Shown in pieces: positions 13,001 through 22,741 of a stretch of DNA of 64,000 nucleotides. Below the pieces are notes generated by a model. The model worked only from the letters and a program-made list of their open reading frames with translations. It ran no database searches and was not told where the DNA came from. Source of the DNA: Clytia hemisphaerica (Eukaryota > Cnidaria > Hydrozoa > Leptothecata > Clytiidae); NCBI GenBank assembly GCA_902728285.1, contig CACVBU010000538.1, forward strand, positions 313,599 through 377,598. Direction: 5' to 3'. The stretch's first letter is position 1; every line of letters begins with the position of its first letter. A program made the position numbers and the translations under genes.

Positions 13001-16000
13001 CTATAGAAAATCCCAATCCTGATTTAAATATTCTTTGGAAAGGAGGTTTTTTTTTTGTTTTCAAGCACCTTTCTTACTTGCTTTCCCAAACTGAATAAAA
13101 GCCTCTTCACTTTTAAAAACTATTTTCTTGTTTAGTTAATATTGATGTTTATGAAATTTCAATATTTTCTTCCTTTTTAATAGGCTTCATTTTTAATCCA
13201 ACCGCAACTCAGTAAAGCACAAGGGAATAGCGGTGCAAAATTTCTACTGACCACCGACAAGAGATTCTATATCAAAACATTGCAGAGCGTTGAAGTGGAA
13301 ATGATGCATCATATAATGCCTAGTTACCACAGAGTAAGTTTGTTTGTTTGCAAAGATTTTGTTTGAAAATCCTCCTTCGTCGTCACAGCAGCATTTGCTT
13401 TTCCTTTCGTCAAGTGTCCCATCGTATCTCTACTAAGCCTAGATTACACTTTGATTTGCTAAAGCTTACTTCACACTAACTGTGCAGCAAATATAGTTTT
13501 AAAAACCCTCCGAGTACCTTCTTTTGGGCCCCACCCCATTCAGACCATCTGTATCTTGTATTATTGAATTGATCGTTTTTAATCTCTGGGAGCTAACAAA
13601 CAACTCCCATTGGTTAAGTTGATTTTTGTAAAACAAGGCGGCATTTTTATTTTAATCTCCACAACAATTAGTGTTCGAAAGTATTTCCACCTACCTAGAC
13701 TATTCCAGACCCTCTTCTATTATGTACGCTAAATATAAACCTTCCACCGTTCACAAACCAATGGTGAGTTTATGTATGAGTGTTTTTCTGGATTTGTTAG
13801 ATCCTGACTGACTGAGGACGACGGTAAATAGGCACTTTTACAAATCGTTTCAGTCGCTCCGCCGTCCTCAAAATTGCAAATACATCAACTCGCTAATAAC
13901 TGGGGAGGGGGCGATAGGAATAAGAATGGCTGGACAAGATGTTGGGTGAAGTGTTTATTAGACTAAAGTGTCTCCAGATATAATTGGCAGTGGAAACAAG
14001 AATGCCTGTAACTTTTGATAGTTTTTATTAAAAATAGCGCTTTTGATTCTCTAAAACAAGCAAAAGAATTTCCGCAATTATGTTTGACTATCAAAAGTAT
14101 TCTTGTTTCCACCGCCAATTATCTGGATAGACTTTAGAGACCGTTCTTCAAGGCGTTTTAATTATTGTTTTTCATTTTTAGTATATCGTCGAATCACACT
14201 CGGACACACTGTTACCACAATACCTTGGTATGTATCGGACGACGTTGGACAACAAAGAATATTACTACCTCGTTGTACGAAGTGTTTTCAGCTGCAAGAA
14301 GAAAGTACAAAAGAAATACGATTTGAAGGTACGAAGATACAGCTGAGTCACTGTTTTTCCTTATTATAGAGAAATTTTTGTTCTTTGCCCTTCTTTATTT
14401 AAAGATATTAAGATTAGCCCGCTGATGGGAGAAGAATCTCTCGAAACGTATCCGAACGTAAAATCTCTTTCGTGGGGCAAACCACGGTGGACTTTCAATC
14501 TGATTTTTTAATTACTTATCTTTTCTTCATCACAGGGCTCGCGAATCGATCGAGAAGCCAAAGACTCTGAGAAGGTTTGTAGTTAGAATATAGCTTGCTT
14601 CTTGAACTCGCCTTAATATTTTTGTGTTGGCTGGTTTGGGCTACTTGAAACATTGGGTTCACTCGGAAAACTTTTTTGCAAACCTTTTTTAACTTGGCTG
14701 AATTCTGCCTCGCAACACTTTCGTACGGTCTTGAGTTCATTTCACAGGTTTTCAATGCTTATACGGACCAATTTTCACCCTCCGGAGTAAAGGCAAGCTT
14801 AAACAGAAAAAGTAATTTAATCAACTTGAATTAGATTATTTTCTGAAGCTGTCTGAGGTAACAATATATTTTTCAGGATAAGGAAAGTGTCACTTTCAAA
14901 GATAATGACTTCACCAAAGAAAATGCCAGGATATTCATTGGTGCTGAACAAAAAGAAAAATTCAAAGATAGGCTAACTAAAGACGTCAACGTAAGTGTAT
15001 TTACTATGAAAGTGTATGGGCCGAGGCTGTGAGGTGTACATAATGTAAAATGACATTTGCATAGCATTACGACCAGACTCGCTGCTATTCAATCAGCCAT
15101 CCTCAGTTGATAACCCAGTAATGTAGGACTTTTAGACGATTGAGAGTATTTGTTTTCATGGGGTCCATGACCATGAACATGAACATGAACATGAACATGA
15201 ACATGCGAAGAAGTGGGGTTCAGGGATTAAGGGGGTTGTGGCATTGAGACGTCTAGATCATTCCATCACCGCTCCTAAAAAACGAATTTTATTTTGCTTC
15301 AGTTTCTGTCTGGTCTGAACATAATGGATTACAGTTTATTGGTTGGTATTCACGACACCGAACACGTCGACTCTTCCGAACCGGAAGACGAACAAGACGG
15401 TGAAGGACCTGACGGTGGCACTACCGGTGACGAATCTGGCGACGGCCTCGAAGAGCCGGCATCTCCTACTACTGACGGAGAAACATCTGCCGCTACCCCT
15501 GAGACGCTTGCAGCACGTCGCCAACGTTACTCGCGAACGGAAAGTGTATCCAGTAGCGATGGTTACGAATCGGAATACTTTGCGCTCCCGTCCTCTGACG
15601 GTTTGTATTTTCTTCAACCTAAGAAGTGTATAGGCTCAGAAAACATCACTCACTCTTTATGGTATCCTTTACTACAGTACCTGAAAATGTTAATTTCAAA
15701 TTTTTTCTTTTAAAGAATCACTTCATTCCGTATATTACATGGGTATCATCGACGTCTTAACGTATTACGGCGCCACCAAAAAAGCGGCACACGCGGCAAA
15801 GACAGTGAAACACGGGGTATGTTTTTTTACGTGCTGTTATTTTAATTAGTGATTTTTTTTTTGGTTTGAGGGATTTTATGCACTTGAAAATCTCTGTAAA
15901 ACCTTTATGTTTGTATTGCAGACGTTGGGCTTACATTATTAAAGCTATAATTTTTAGTTTGTTAAAATTTGATTGTTTGATGCTTGGTTGTGGAAGCTCA

Positions 16001-18342
16001 AGTTGATTTCTTCGAAGCTGATCAAACTCGTTTTTTAGATGTCCGAAAAGGAAAATTTCTAACAAAAATAATGACAAATTCGCCTAGGGTGAGTCATTAG
16101 GATTAGAAGTTAAGGATCGGCTTATTTCAAAGTAAAAGTCGTTACCTTTCCAACTGTTTCGCTTTACTGTTGGAAACCGCTAACGTTTTGTATAGATTTG
16201 AAAATCGATATTTGAGGTTTTAAAGTAACAAGATGTTTGAATAATTCATTATGCGAGATGAGAGAATTTCAAAAGATTCTTTTCATGCATTCTTGTTGTG
16301 GGTGTTACTAAGGAAAATATTATGCAAGGTTCACTTTCAAAACGTATTCAATTTCAAAAGAGGGTGGTAACGAATTATTTTCTCAAAGAATTTTCGTTAG
16401 GTCATCATTAAAGTAAAATGGTAAAATAATTGTGAAAGTGGGCTGGTTTCTATTTGTTAATTTTATTCGTTTATCTGTTGGGTAAATGAACATTCAACTT
16501 GTTGTACATCAATTTTCGATATTGCATAGTTTCTAGAGGGGTCAAGACCCCCCCCCTTATGTAAGAGGACCCCCCTTAAGTGCTAACCCCCCCCCCCTTA
16601 GGAAATCCATTTAAAATTAGAAACATGTAAATGATTTTTAAAGTTACGTTTAAATTTTTAGTATGAAATAATTTTCCTGTTAAATCGAGAAATATAAAAG
16701 AGTTGATACTAATATTAGACGAATATGCTAAATTTTATACACTTTAAAATAAAATATAATCGACGTAATTTTGTTCAATCATTCCAGCTTAATTATAAAC
16801 GCTCGGGCTAAACCAATCTTATTTAAATTTTCTCACGAATAAATGAATTAAATATTTTTTTAATCTCACTAATCATTTTGATTAATAGGTGTTAAACATA
16901 AAACGGCGTTCGACAAGCGAACCCAATATGCCCAACATGAAACTCAGCATGGAGTTTAATAAGGTAATGTAATAATGTAACACTCTTAATTGATCCTTAA
17001 ATAATGCTTTAAAAATTAACTATAATGTAAAATTTTAAATTGTAATTTGTTAAAATGGATAGCTGAGAATTTCTAACCACGGTACCAAAAATTCCAAATT
17101 TCAAATTTAAGTCTTTTTGGGAAACTGGAAATTGTTTTCAGCTGAATGGGCTTTGATTTTTGGATTTACATATAAGTTATATATGATTAAGACAAATCTC
17201 AAAATCAAAGATCGGGGAACAAAAATTAGCTCTTTCGTCTTTTCTTCTCAGCGAAGTCTAGAAATTTACCGAAATTCAATAGATTGAAATAGATAGTCTA
17301 AGATAACTTTTTTTATAGAGTTATTTTTTGTCTAGAACAAAAGTCTTGTCTGCTAATTATAACCTGATAACAGATTGTGTATTTTCTGGCCCAGTACGCT
17401 GAAGCTCTAAAGACGTGGGCGAAAATATACAATCTGAAGAATATGGTCGCGCGCCTGTACGCGGACCGCGTAGAATTTTATTTAAGAGGAACAGGTCCGA
17501 GTGCAATGTCGACAGGGAAGGGTGTCATGGCCGACAACTTTTGGGTTGGGAGATATGTTAAGTTCTCTCAAAGCAAATTCAGAACTTTTTTGGAAAAGAA
17601 GCATGCTAAACATTATTGTATTTCACAGACAAGGTTCTTTAATGGATGAATATATGCTCAAAAAAGAATCTTTTTTGCTTTAAACTAATCACAAAAGAGA
17701 AAACAAAGCATAATAACATCATACACAAATATCACTTAAAAAGAAAGGAAAATCATAAACAAACATCTTTATATTATCAGTAGAAGAAAACTGAAGCTAT
17801 AGAAAATGAATACAAACCATTACTGAATACTTTTATGAAGTTTATAAAGTATAAAGACCAAAAAACTTGAGTTTCAAAACAATAACAAACATCCATTTTC
17901 ACCTTCCGCCTCCAATTTGAAACCTTTCCACTCGCAAAGCATTGTGGGACAGAATTTTAATTCCTATCTATAAAACGCACTTTTCATGGAGCGCCATTTT
18001 AATTTTTAAGTTTTCGGCACTAAACAAAAAGTTGACTCAAAATTTCTGTAGAGATAGGGCCATTTTCCTCAGATGTTAGTTTTCAGCGATCTTTAGAGCT
18101 TTAGCGTGTCGCGTAGAAAACTCCACAGCTGCTATCAGGTTAGCTAATTATAGACGTTTTGTCACTATGGTTATTGTAAAAGAAGTTAAAACGATCGACT
18201 TATCGAGTTTTCCGCTAGCAACGCTAAATGATTGACCGTACTTTTATAATGTATTTTACAGGCAGGTGCAGAAATATCCACAGTCAAACCACATCTTTAC
18301 GCCACGAGGTTTTTAGAGTTCATGGATTCGGTCATGGAATGA
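4038..18342 (+). CDS. PIP4K2: Phosphatidylinositol 5-phosphate 4-kinase type-2 (PIP4K2)
   Basis: PIP4K2 phosphorylates PI5P at the 4-position to give PI(4,5)P2. Ten exons join in phase: 4038-4166, 10435-10532, 12844-12940, 13184-13333, 14182-14328, 14536-14574, 14877-14990, 15303-15600, 15716-15816 and 18262-18342, giving 417 residues (the family is about 400-420). Diagnostic stretches in order are [48 protein letters not shown], the [12 protein letters not shown] segment, the catalytic [12 protein letters not shown] (about residues 265-276), [13 protein letters not shown] and the C-terminal [20 protein letters not shown]. The last two are type II hallmarks. Exon 8 carries an acidic, Ser/Thr-rich insert of roughly 80 residues after GIHD, matching the variable insert of the family. 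Intron 1 is 6.3 kb and contains the assembly gap. Two optional in-frame exons are listed separately. Confidence 0.95.
4311..4649. mobile_element. hAT-type MITE, copy 2
   Basis: Same family as 3015-3366, with the CCGGAC/GTCCGG-rich interior and AGGACCC...GGGTCCT ends. The left end has a 3-base insertion after AGGACCC. The flanking 8-mers ATTGGTTC and ATTGGTCC differ at one base, as expected of an older insertion. It lies 144 bp inside PIP4K2 intron 1. Confidence 0.9.
5351..5832. mobile_element. G-run-rich TA-type MITE
   Basis: Short inverted ends GTGTCCTCC...GGAGGACAC are each bordered by TA. The interior has alternating runs of G or C with GGGGGGAAA motifs. It is non-coding and lies in PIP4K2 intron 1. 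Class is inferred from the TA duplication only. Confidence 0.65.
6228..6720. repeat. cluster of CTTAGTATACTAAGA-like palindromes
   Basis: CTTAGTATACTAAGA and degraded forms (CTTAGTATACTGCAAC, CTTAGTATATTAAGAGGTTGCAG, CTTAGTATGCTACAG) recur through about 500 bp of PIP4K2 intron 1. This resembles decayed subterminal repeats of a transposon. No clear ends or target duplication were found. Confidence 0.4.
7243..7620. mobile_element. TA-type MITE (CACTCATTTTG ends)
   Basis: The first 24 bases, starting CACTCATTTTGTTTTATAAG, are repeated inverted at the right end, and TA flanks both sides (7241-7242 and 7621-7622). Inner short repeats (AAGCATA with GAGGCTCA) also pair. No coding capacity. PIP4K2 intron 1. 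Confidence 0.85.
8915..9509. other. assembly gap (N run)
   Basis: 595 unknown bases inside PIP4K2 intron 1. Any open frame drawn across them is meaningless. Confidence 1.
10085..10325 (-). repeat. dispersed repeat with GTGCACTGTAAGGGTCG motif
   Basis: This is the inverse-orientation relative of the cluster at 1085-1380: GCACTGTAAGGGTCG, GCACTGTAGTAAGGGTCG and GTGCTGTAAGGGTCCG recur with AT-rich spacers resembling TTTTTGCC(T/C)AAA. It ends about 110 bp before PIP4K2 exon 2. Confidence 0.5.
13800..13905. repeat. dispersed repeat, copy 1 (second at 43199-43345)
   Basis: A segment running from GATCCTGACTGACTGAGGAC to AACTCGCTAATAACTG recurs with substitutions in the multicopper oxidase intron at 43199-43345. 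It carries inverted GAGGACGACGG/CCGTCCTC motifs. Probably a small MITE; its edges are not certain. Confidence 0.5.
13963..14145. mobile_element. hairpin MITE next to PIP4K2 exon 5
   Basis: Two arms of about 50-55 bp pair: CTAAAGTGTCTCCAGATATA through GGAAACAAGAATGCC on the left and the near-complement ending CTGGATAGACTTTAG on the right. The loop is about 70 bp. The right arm ends only 36 bases before the exon 5 acceptor. No clear target duplication was seen. Confidence 0.7.
15166..15205 (+). repeat. (CATGAA)n microsatellite
   Basis: About six tandem hexamers CATGAA/ATGAAC, roughly 100 bp upstream of PIP4K2 exon 8. Confidence 0.9.
16535..16605. repeat. C-run-rich stretch in PIP4K2 intron
   Basis: Three runs of 6-9 C alternate with CTTAWG motifs, resembling the interior of the G-run MITEs elsewhere in the window. 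No inverted ends were found here. Confidence 0.4.
16889..16963 (+). CDS. PIP4K2: possible cassette exon A of PIP4K2 (25 codons)
   Basis: A 75-base open segment follows an acceptor ending TTGATTAATAG and stops at AAG|GTAATG. It is phase 0 at both ends, so inclusion keeps the frame. It would encode [20 protein letters not shown] plus MEFNK. The RRSTS piece resembles a basophilic kinase site. Insertion would fall between KHG (exon 9) and AGAEIS (last exon), inside the activation loop. Not present in the vertebrate proteins I remember. Transcript evidence is lacking. Confidence 0.5.
17374..17556 (+). CDS. PIP4K2: possible cassette exon B of PIP4K2 (61 codons)
   Basis: The segment lies between an acceptor ending AACCTGATAACAG and a donor GTTAAG, phase 0 at both ends. 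It encodes [20 protein letters not shown], then [17 protein letters not shown] and ending [10 protein letters not shown]. Its GC-rich codons (GCG, CGC, GTC) resemble PIP4K2 exons 8-9 and differ from the AT-rich surroundings, which argues for coding. I do not recognise the sequence as a known domain. It could be an internal cassette (with or without exon A) or part of an alternative 3' end, since the frame stays open to a stop near 17649. Confidence 0.5.
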
Positions 18343-18798
18343 AAATAATTTTCGTCTGTTTGATTTTCAATACTTACAAATCTTGCTCTTTTAAATTACG
18401 TTGATAAAATGTAACGAAAGAACATTGGTGATTTGGTGATACGGAAATCTGACCGAACCCCCAACAACCTGGCTGTGTTGGGTGATCGATTCGAGTTTTG
18501 ACGCCTGGTGACTATGCTGCTGAATCTCGGATTATCAGAGCTCGCTTCAACCGTCTTGCTCACCAAACAGAAAGAAACTGTACGCATTTAAACCAGTACG
18601 AGGGTCACAATTTGTTAAAATTGTATAAATTGTACATCTTGCACACGTTAGAGGATCTCGAGAAAATGGATTTGGACCCGTTTCACAATGCTGTTAAGTT
18701 TATGTTCAATTTGAGATTATTTTACAAGTCTCGATATTTGGTTGTTTAATGATACAAAGAGTTAAGTCTCGTCCAATCTGAATTTTAACTCATATATA

Positions 18799-18804
18799 AT
18801 AAAA
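18799..18804 (+). terminator. PIP4K2 poly(A) signal
   Basis: AATAAA lies 457 bases after the PIP4K2 stop codon, the first canonical signal downstream. The intervening open frame at 18498-18749 is most likely 3' untranslated sequence. Confidence 0.55.
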
Positions 18805-19620
18805 AAACACTAACCCCTGGTAAAATTCTTGACTTAGGCTATACCCGCCATCTTTAGTCAGAGTTATACTTTTGAAATGGGTACCCGTAAAGAAGACATT
18901 GCATTACAACTTTCTCTGATAAAAAACGATGCTACATCACAATTGTCTAACGACAAGTATATCTAGCGCTCTCAACGCATTCACATCACTGTCGAGTAGT
19001 GACATTATTAGGGTACTACTCCGATCAAAGGTTTTGGATTGAGAAACTTCCCAGGGTTTATATAAAGTTCAGTGGAAGAAAAACATGTCTTGAAGTCATG
19101 ATATTGTAAAGATATTTCCCACTATACTTTCATTCCTCCACTTTCGGGATTAAAGATAGCTTAGTACTTTTCCCTCTATGTATCAAGTAATTAAAGAATT
19201 TATTTTGCATTATTTTAAAAAACCCGATTTACCAGAGAATTTGTAATTGTATGTCTTAAAATCTTTTTAATGAGGTTTTTGACAGTATTGTTATTTTTAG
19301 GTTAGCTTTATCTTTCTTATTAGAGCGCGAAATTTCCCTCCTTAAAATTTAATTAGAATTTAGATGATCTATAATCTCAACTAGATGGTATTCTTCAAAT
19401 TCAATTCTTAGCTTAGAAGCCTTTACCCAAGCATTTTCAATTTAATTTTAGCTCATAAAAAAACCGCTAAAGGGCGTGCTAGAAAGTGCTTTTCAATGGT
19501 AACACATGTTGGGCTGCACCTTGAAAACTTTATAATTATGTATATTTTGAAGCAAAGAATAGCATGTTTTTTGTACATTATTTCGATAAATTTTGACCTT
19601 ATTTTATTCATGCGGGCCTA
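18805..19620. other. intergenic, no gene seen
   Basis: AT-rich sequence with no convincing exon, splice pair or repeat end. Confidence 0.6.
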
Positions 19621-19622
19621 TA

Positions 19623-19862
19623 CAGAGAGTGGACAAATCTTTATGTAAAGTAAAATCCTTACCTAAAATCAAACCTTAAACTGGGCTTAGAATAATTGGA
19701 ATAAATTACAATTCTTTTTGTAATAAATAGATATTCAATCCCCAAGATGATTGAATAGGTTCTTGAGATGAAAATATTAAGTAAAAAAGTCATAATATTT
19801 GGCATCAATTTCGAGGATTTTACTTTATGTAAAAAATGTTCCTCTTTTTTCGGGACACACTG
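19623..19862. mobile_element. mariner-like MITE, degraded
   Basis: Bounded by TA (19621-19622, 19863-19864). The right end read inward is CAGTGTGTCCCGAAAAAAGA, the typical mariner MITE terminus. The left end (CAGAGAGTGGACAAATC) is diverged, but the next 18 bases (TTTATGTAAAGTAAAATCCT) match the inverse of the right arm. Confidence 0.7.
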
Positions 19863-20494
19863 TATTGTTTGGATATCTTAAATCTTAAACTTAACTGTCT
19901 GATTTAGTATGAAAAATCTATAAATGTGGCTATACTAGAACTACTACGTATTGAGTTTTGATCAAAGAAATTTAACATTTAGATTTTTTACATTTCAAAG
20001 CCTTGAGATCCGCAAAGATACTTTATTTTTTAGTTATATTTTCCCCTTTTGTTTTTAGTACAGTAATAATTTTTGCTCTTATTGTTTTTTAACAAATTGT
20101 CAAAAAGATTATTTCAACATATTAAAAAAAACTCTACAAAATTTTTATTCGCAATATTTTTTAGCATTTTACTTTAGTTATTGTGTCTGTATATTGGCGT
20201 TTTTCCCAAAAAACGCAAACTTGGCGGAAGTAATTTTACCGTATACGGCTAATTTTTAAGGGGACTCGTCAATTCTCGCCAAAGTTTCCTATCGCTCAAA
20301 TTTCTTCTCTAAAGGCATATTGACTTGCCCCAAATTTGAAACAAGTTGATTTGTAAATATTTAAAAAGATCTCCAAATATTTGGTAAAACTGGAATTTCG
20401 TCTTATTTACAGAGGTGTTTATCTAATACTGTGTGTATATAGTGTGTATAATGTGCATAGTAAATTCCCATGAGTAGACAGCACCTGAAAAGTG

Positions 20495-21280
20495 GGGAGT
20501 TTCTAAACATCGACCAGAAATGGCGACCACGACCAGCGACCACGACCGGCGACCAGATAAATTTGGGTTATCGAGTTTTTCCTCTTTCTCCACCTTAGAG
20601 TCTTTCTCCTATAATCATTTATTTATCGAATTGAAGAGTAAAAACTCACCCCTGTCTCTTCTACAGTAATTATAAAGCCACGTGCAAAACGTGTAGAACA
20701 GCCATTTTAACGCTCTTGGAGCTTAAGAATGGGGTGTCAATTTCTATCCTTTTGTATTTTCGGCATCAAATTAATTAGTGGCAAATTTTTTGCTGAAATT
20801 CATTTAGGAAGCTTTATATTTGATCATCAGATCATTATTTTGTCAAAATAAGTCATTTTGACAATGTAAGGACAATAGAATAATTGATGAGATTGATATC
20901 TCTAAAACTGCCCTTCCCAGCTTTTGCCTGCTGACAATTTCTATCTATTCATACTAAAGACATCTCATTCAGCATAATTAAAATATTTGGTGTAATAAAG
21001 TTTACAGGCATCACACTTAATTGCCCTGTCGAAATTTTTGTCAAAAAGTGTCACTTTGTCTAGAAAATGACTGGTAATGTCAAAGGTCACTTTTGGTATT
21101 CTAAGCTAGAGTAATTCTCAGCCACGTGCTCAGTGGTTCATTTGAAAGCCACATCAGGACTCGATTTGGATGCCCTCTACGGTGGAGAGAGCAGATAAAC
21201 TCGATAACCCAAATTTATCTGGTCGCCGGTCGTGGTCGCTGGTCGTGGTCGCCATTTCTGGTCGATGTTTAGAAACTCCC
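20495..21280. mobile_element. Mutator-like (MULE) MITE with 84-bp perfect inverted ends
   Basis: The first 84 bases (GGGAGTTTCTAAACATCGAC...) are repeated perfectly inverted at 21197-21280, with weaker pairing for another 20 bases. The element is flanked by a perfect 9-bp duplication TGAAAAGTG (20486-20494 and 21281-21289), the size expected of Mutator-type elements. The arms contain tandem GACCACGACC(A/G)GC units. The interior has no transposase. It ends 67 bases before the SAAL1 ATG and 58 before the acceptor preceding it. Confidence 0.93.
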
Positions 21281-21347
21281 TGAAAAGTGTTATCAAAACA
21301 TGATTAGGTAGATCAAATTTCTAACTATCCCTTTTCTATTGTTTCAG

Positions 21348-22658
21348 ATGAAAATAGAAAATAACGAAAATAACGAAACCGTGGAAAACGAGTCGTATCG
21401 AAATCCATCACCTCCACCATTAACAGATGCTGAAAAGGAAAGTGTAACTGGAGACTTAATTGGCAATACAATTTTCAGTCAGCGATGGGTACTTGATGTG
21501 CTACTTAAATTGTATAAGCACGAAGAAGACACTATTTATACATCGCTGGTTGAAAACATCAAAAACGAGGAGAAAGAACAAGGGTCTGAACACACTTCAG
21601 ATAATAATGAACGTTTTCTGAAAGATGATTTCGAAAATGACCTTTGTCAATTATGGGACATGACTGCGAACAGTGAAGTTGCTTTGTTTATTACCGAGCA
21701 TGATTCAAAAAATATTCTTCTAGATGCGTTGAGACAGACACAATCCCCACGTTTAATGGAGATTTGTTTCGGAATTCTTGGGAACTTATTTTGTGTCAAA
21801 GAAATAGGTTCTTCGTTAAGTCAAGATGGGGAAATGAGATGTGAGATTTTAAGCTATTTAACAGTTATGGATGCGTTAAGCCTTGTGGAGCTTACACGAT
21901 TGTTGTGCACGTGTTTATCATGTCATTCGACACTGTTGCTATGGGTAAACGACTGTTGCCAAGGCAAAAACCTTGAACATCTTTTGTATCTATTGAATAA
22001 TACACTGAACGTTACTTTGCTTTGTCATGTTGTTAAAAATTTGGAGATTATTTTTGACGAGTGCGAGGATCCACTTGACTCGTTTATTACCAGTGAATTT
22101 ATTGATGGAGTTATCGAGTCATTTGACTCGCTAAATGAGAAAGGTGACCGAGTTGAGTATTTAGTCTCGATGATATACTTATTACAAATTCTAACAACTA
22201 ACAATAAAGGTAATGAGATAATATCGAACAAGAAAGAAACCTTATTACACTTATTTTCGAAATATTATCATTTGGCTGATGTAAAAGGAGGCTGTGAAAT
22301 GACCGAATCTAATCGGTTAACTATCTATGCTTCTATTTTATCCATTCTCGATTCGTTGGTGTCTGAGCATAAAGAGATCGTCTCTGAAAAGAATCGAAAG
22401 TTCGTTCAACAAAGTGTAGAATATTTTTCTCGTTATATTACTGACGAGCTACAAGACGAAAATACTAACGAATTTCAAGTTGTGGTTTTATGTTTCGAGC
22501 ATTTAGCCTCGTTGCTGACAAAATTGGAGAGCGGTGTGCTAAATCTTTATAAAGAAGCAGTTGACAAACTTATGAATGCCATAAAATCGAGTAAATTCGC
22601 ATCGACATTTTTAGGATATTTTACAAAACCAGTTTTATTAGTAGAATTTCAATCGTAA
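21348..22658 (+). CDS. SAAL1: SAAL1 (serum amyloid A-like 1) homologue
   Basis: A single open frame of 436 codons. The N-terminal YRNPSPPPLTDAEKE, then GDLIGNTIFSQRWVLDVLL, NDLCQLWDMTANSEVALFI and PRLMEICFGILGNLFC match the order of conserved blocks in animal SAAL1. The rest is alpha-helical, in keeping with the armadillo-like fold attributed to the family. Human SAAL1 is about 470 residues, so this is near full length. The ATG at 21348 directly follows a strong acceptor (CTATTGTTTCAG), implying a noncoding 5' exon upstream. The coding region has no intron although neighbouring genes are heavily split. No poly(A) tail or target duplication marks it as a retrocopy. Confidence 0.9.
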   Translation: MKIENNENNETVENESYRNPSPPPLTDAEKESVTGDLIGNTIFSQRWVLDVLLKLYKHEEDTIYTSLVENIKNEEKEQGSEHTSDNNERFLKDDFENDLCQLWDMTANSEVALFITEHDSKNILLDALRQTQSPRLMEICFGILGNLFCVKEIGSSLSQDGEMRCEILSYLTVMDALSLVELTRLLCTCLSCHSTLLLWVNDCCQGKNLEHLLYLLNNTLNVTLLCHVVKNLEIIFDECEDPLDSFITSEFIDGVIESFDSLNEKGDRVEYLVSMIYLLQILTTNNKGNEIISNKKETLLHLFSKYYHLADVKGGCEMTESNRLTIYASILSILDSLVSEHKEIVSEKNRKFVQQSVEYFSRYITDELQDENTNEFQVVVLCFEHLASLLTKLESGVLNLYKEAVDKLMNAIKSSKFASTFLGYFTKPVLLVEFQS

Positions 22659-22741
22659 TCTCTCACAAAATTTTGTAATTTCTTCATAAATTTCAATATA
22701 CAAGTTTTCAGTAAAACACTTCTTCTACTTTTCCAGAATTA

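Noticed and set aside
15336-15633. Overlapping frames of 93 and 96 codons on both strands in PIP4K2 exon 8
   Set aside because: Shadows of the true exon, whose frame is confirmed by [12 protein letters not shown] and in-phase splicing.
18498-18749. 83-codon frame after PIP4K2
   Set aside because: Lies between the PIP4K2 stop and its poly(A) signal; no recognised motif or splice link, so treated as 3' untranslated.
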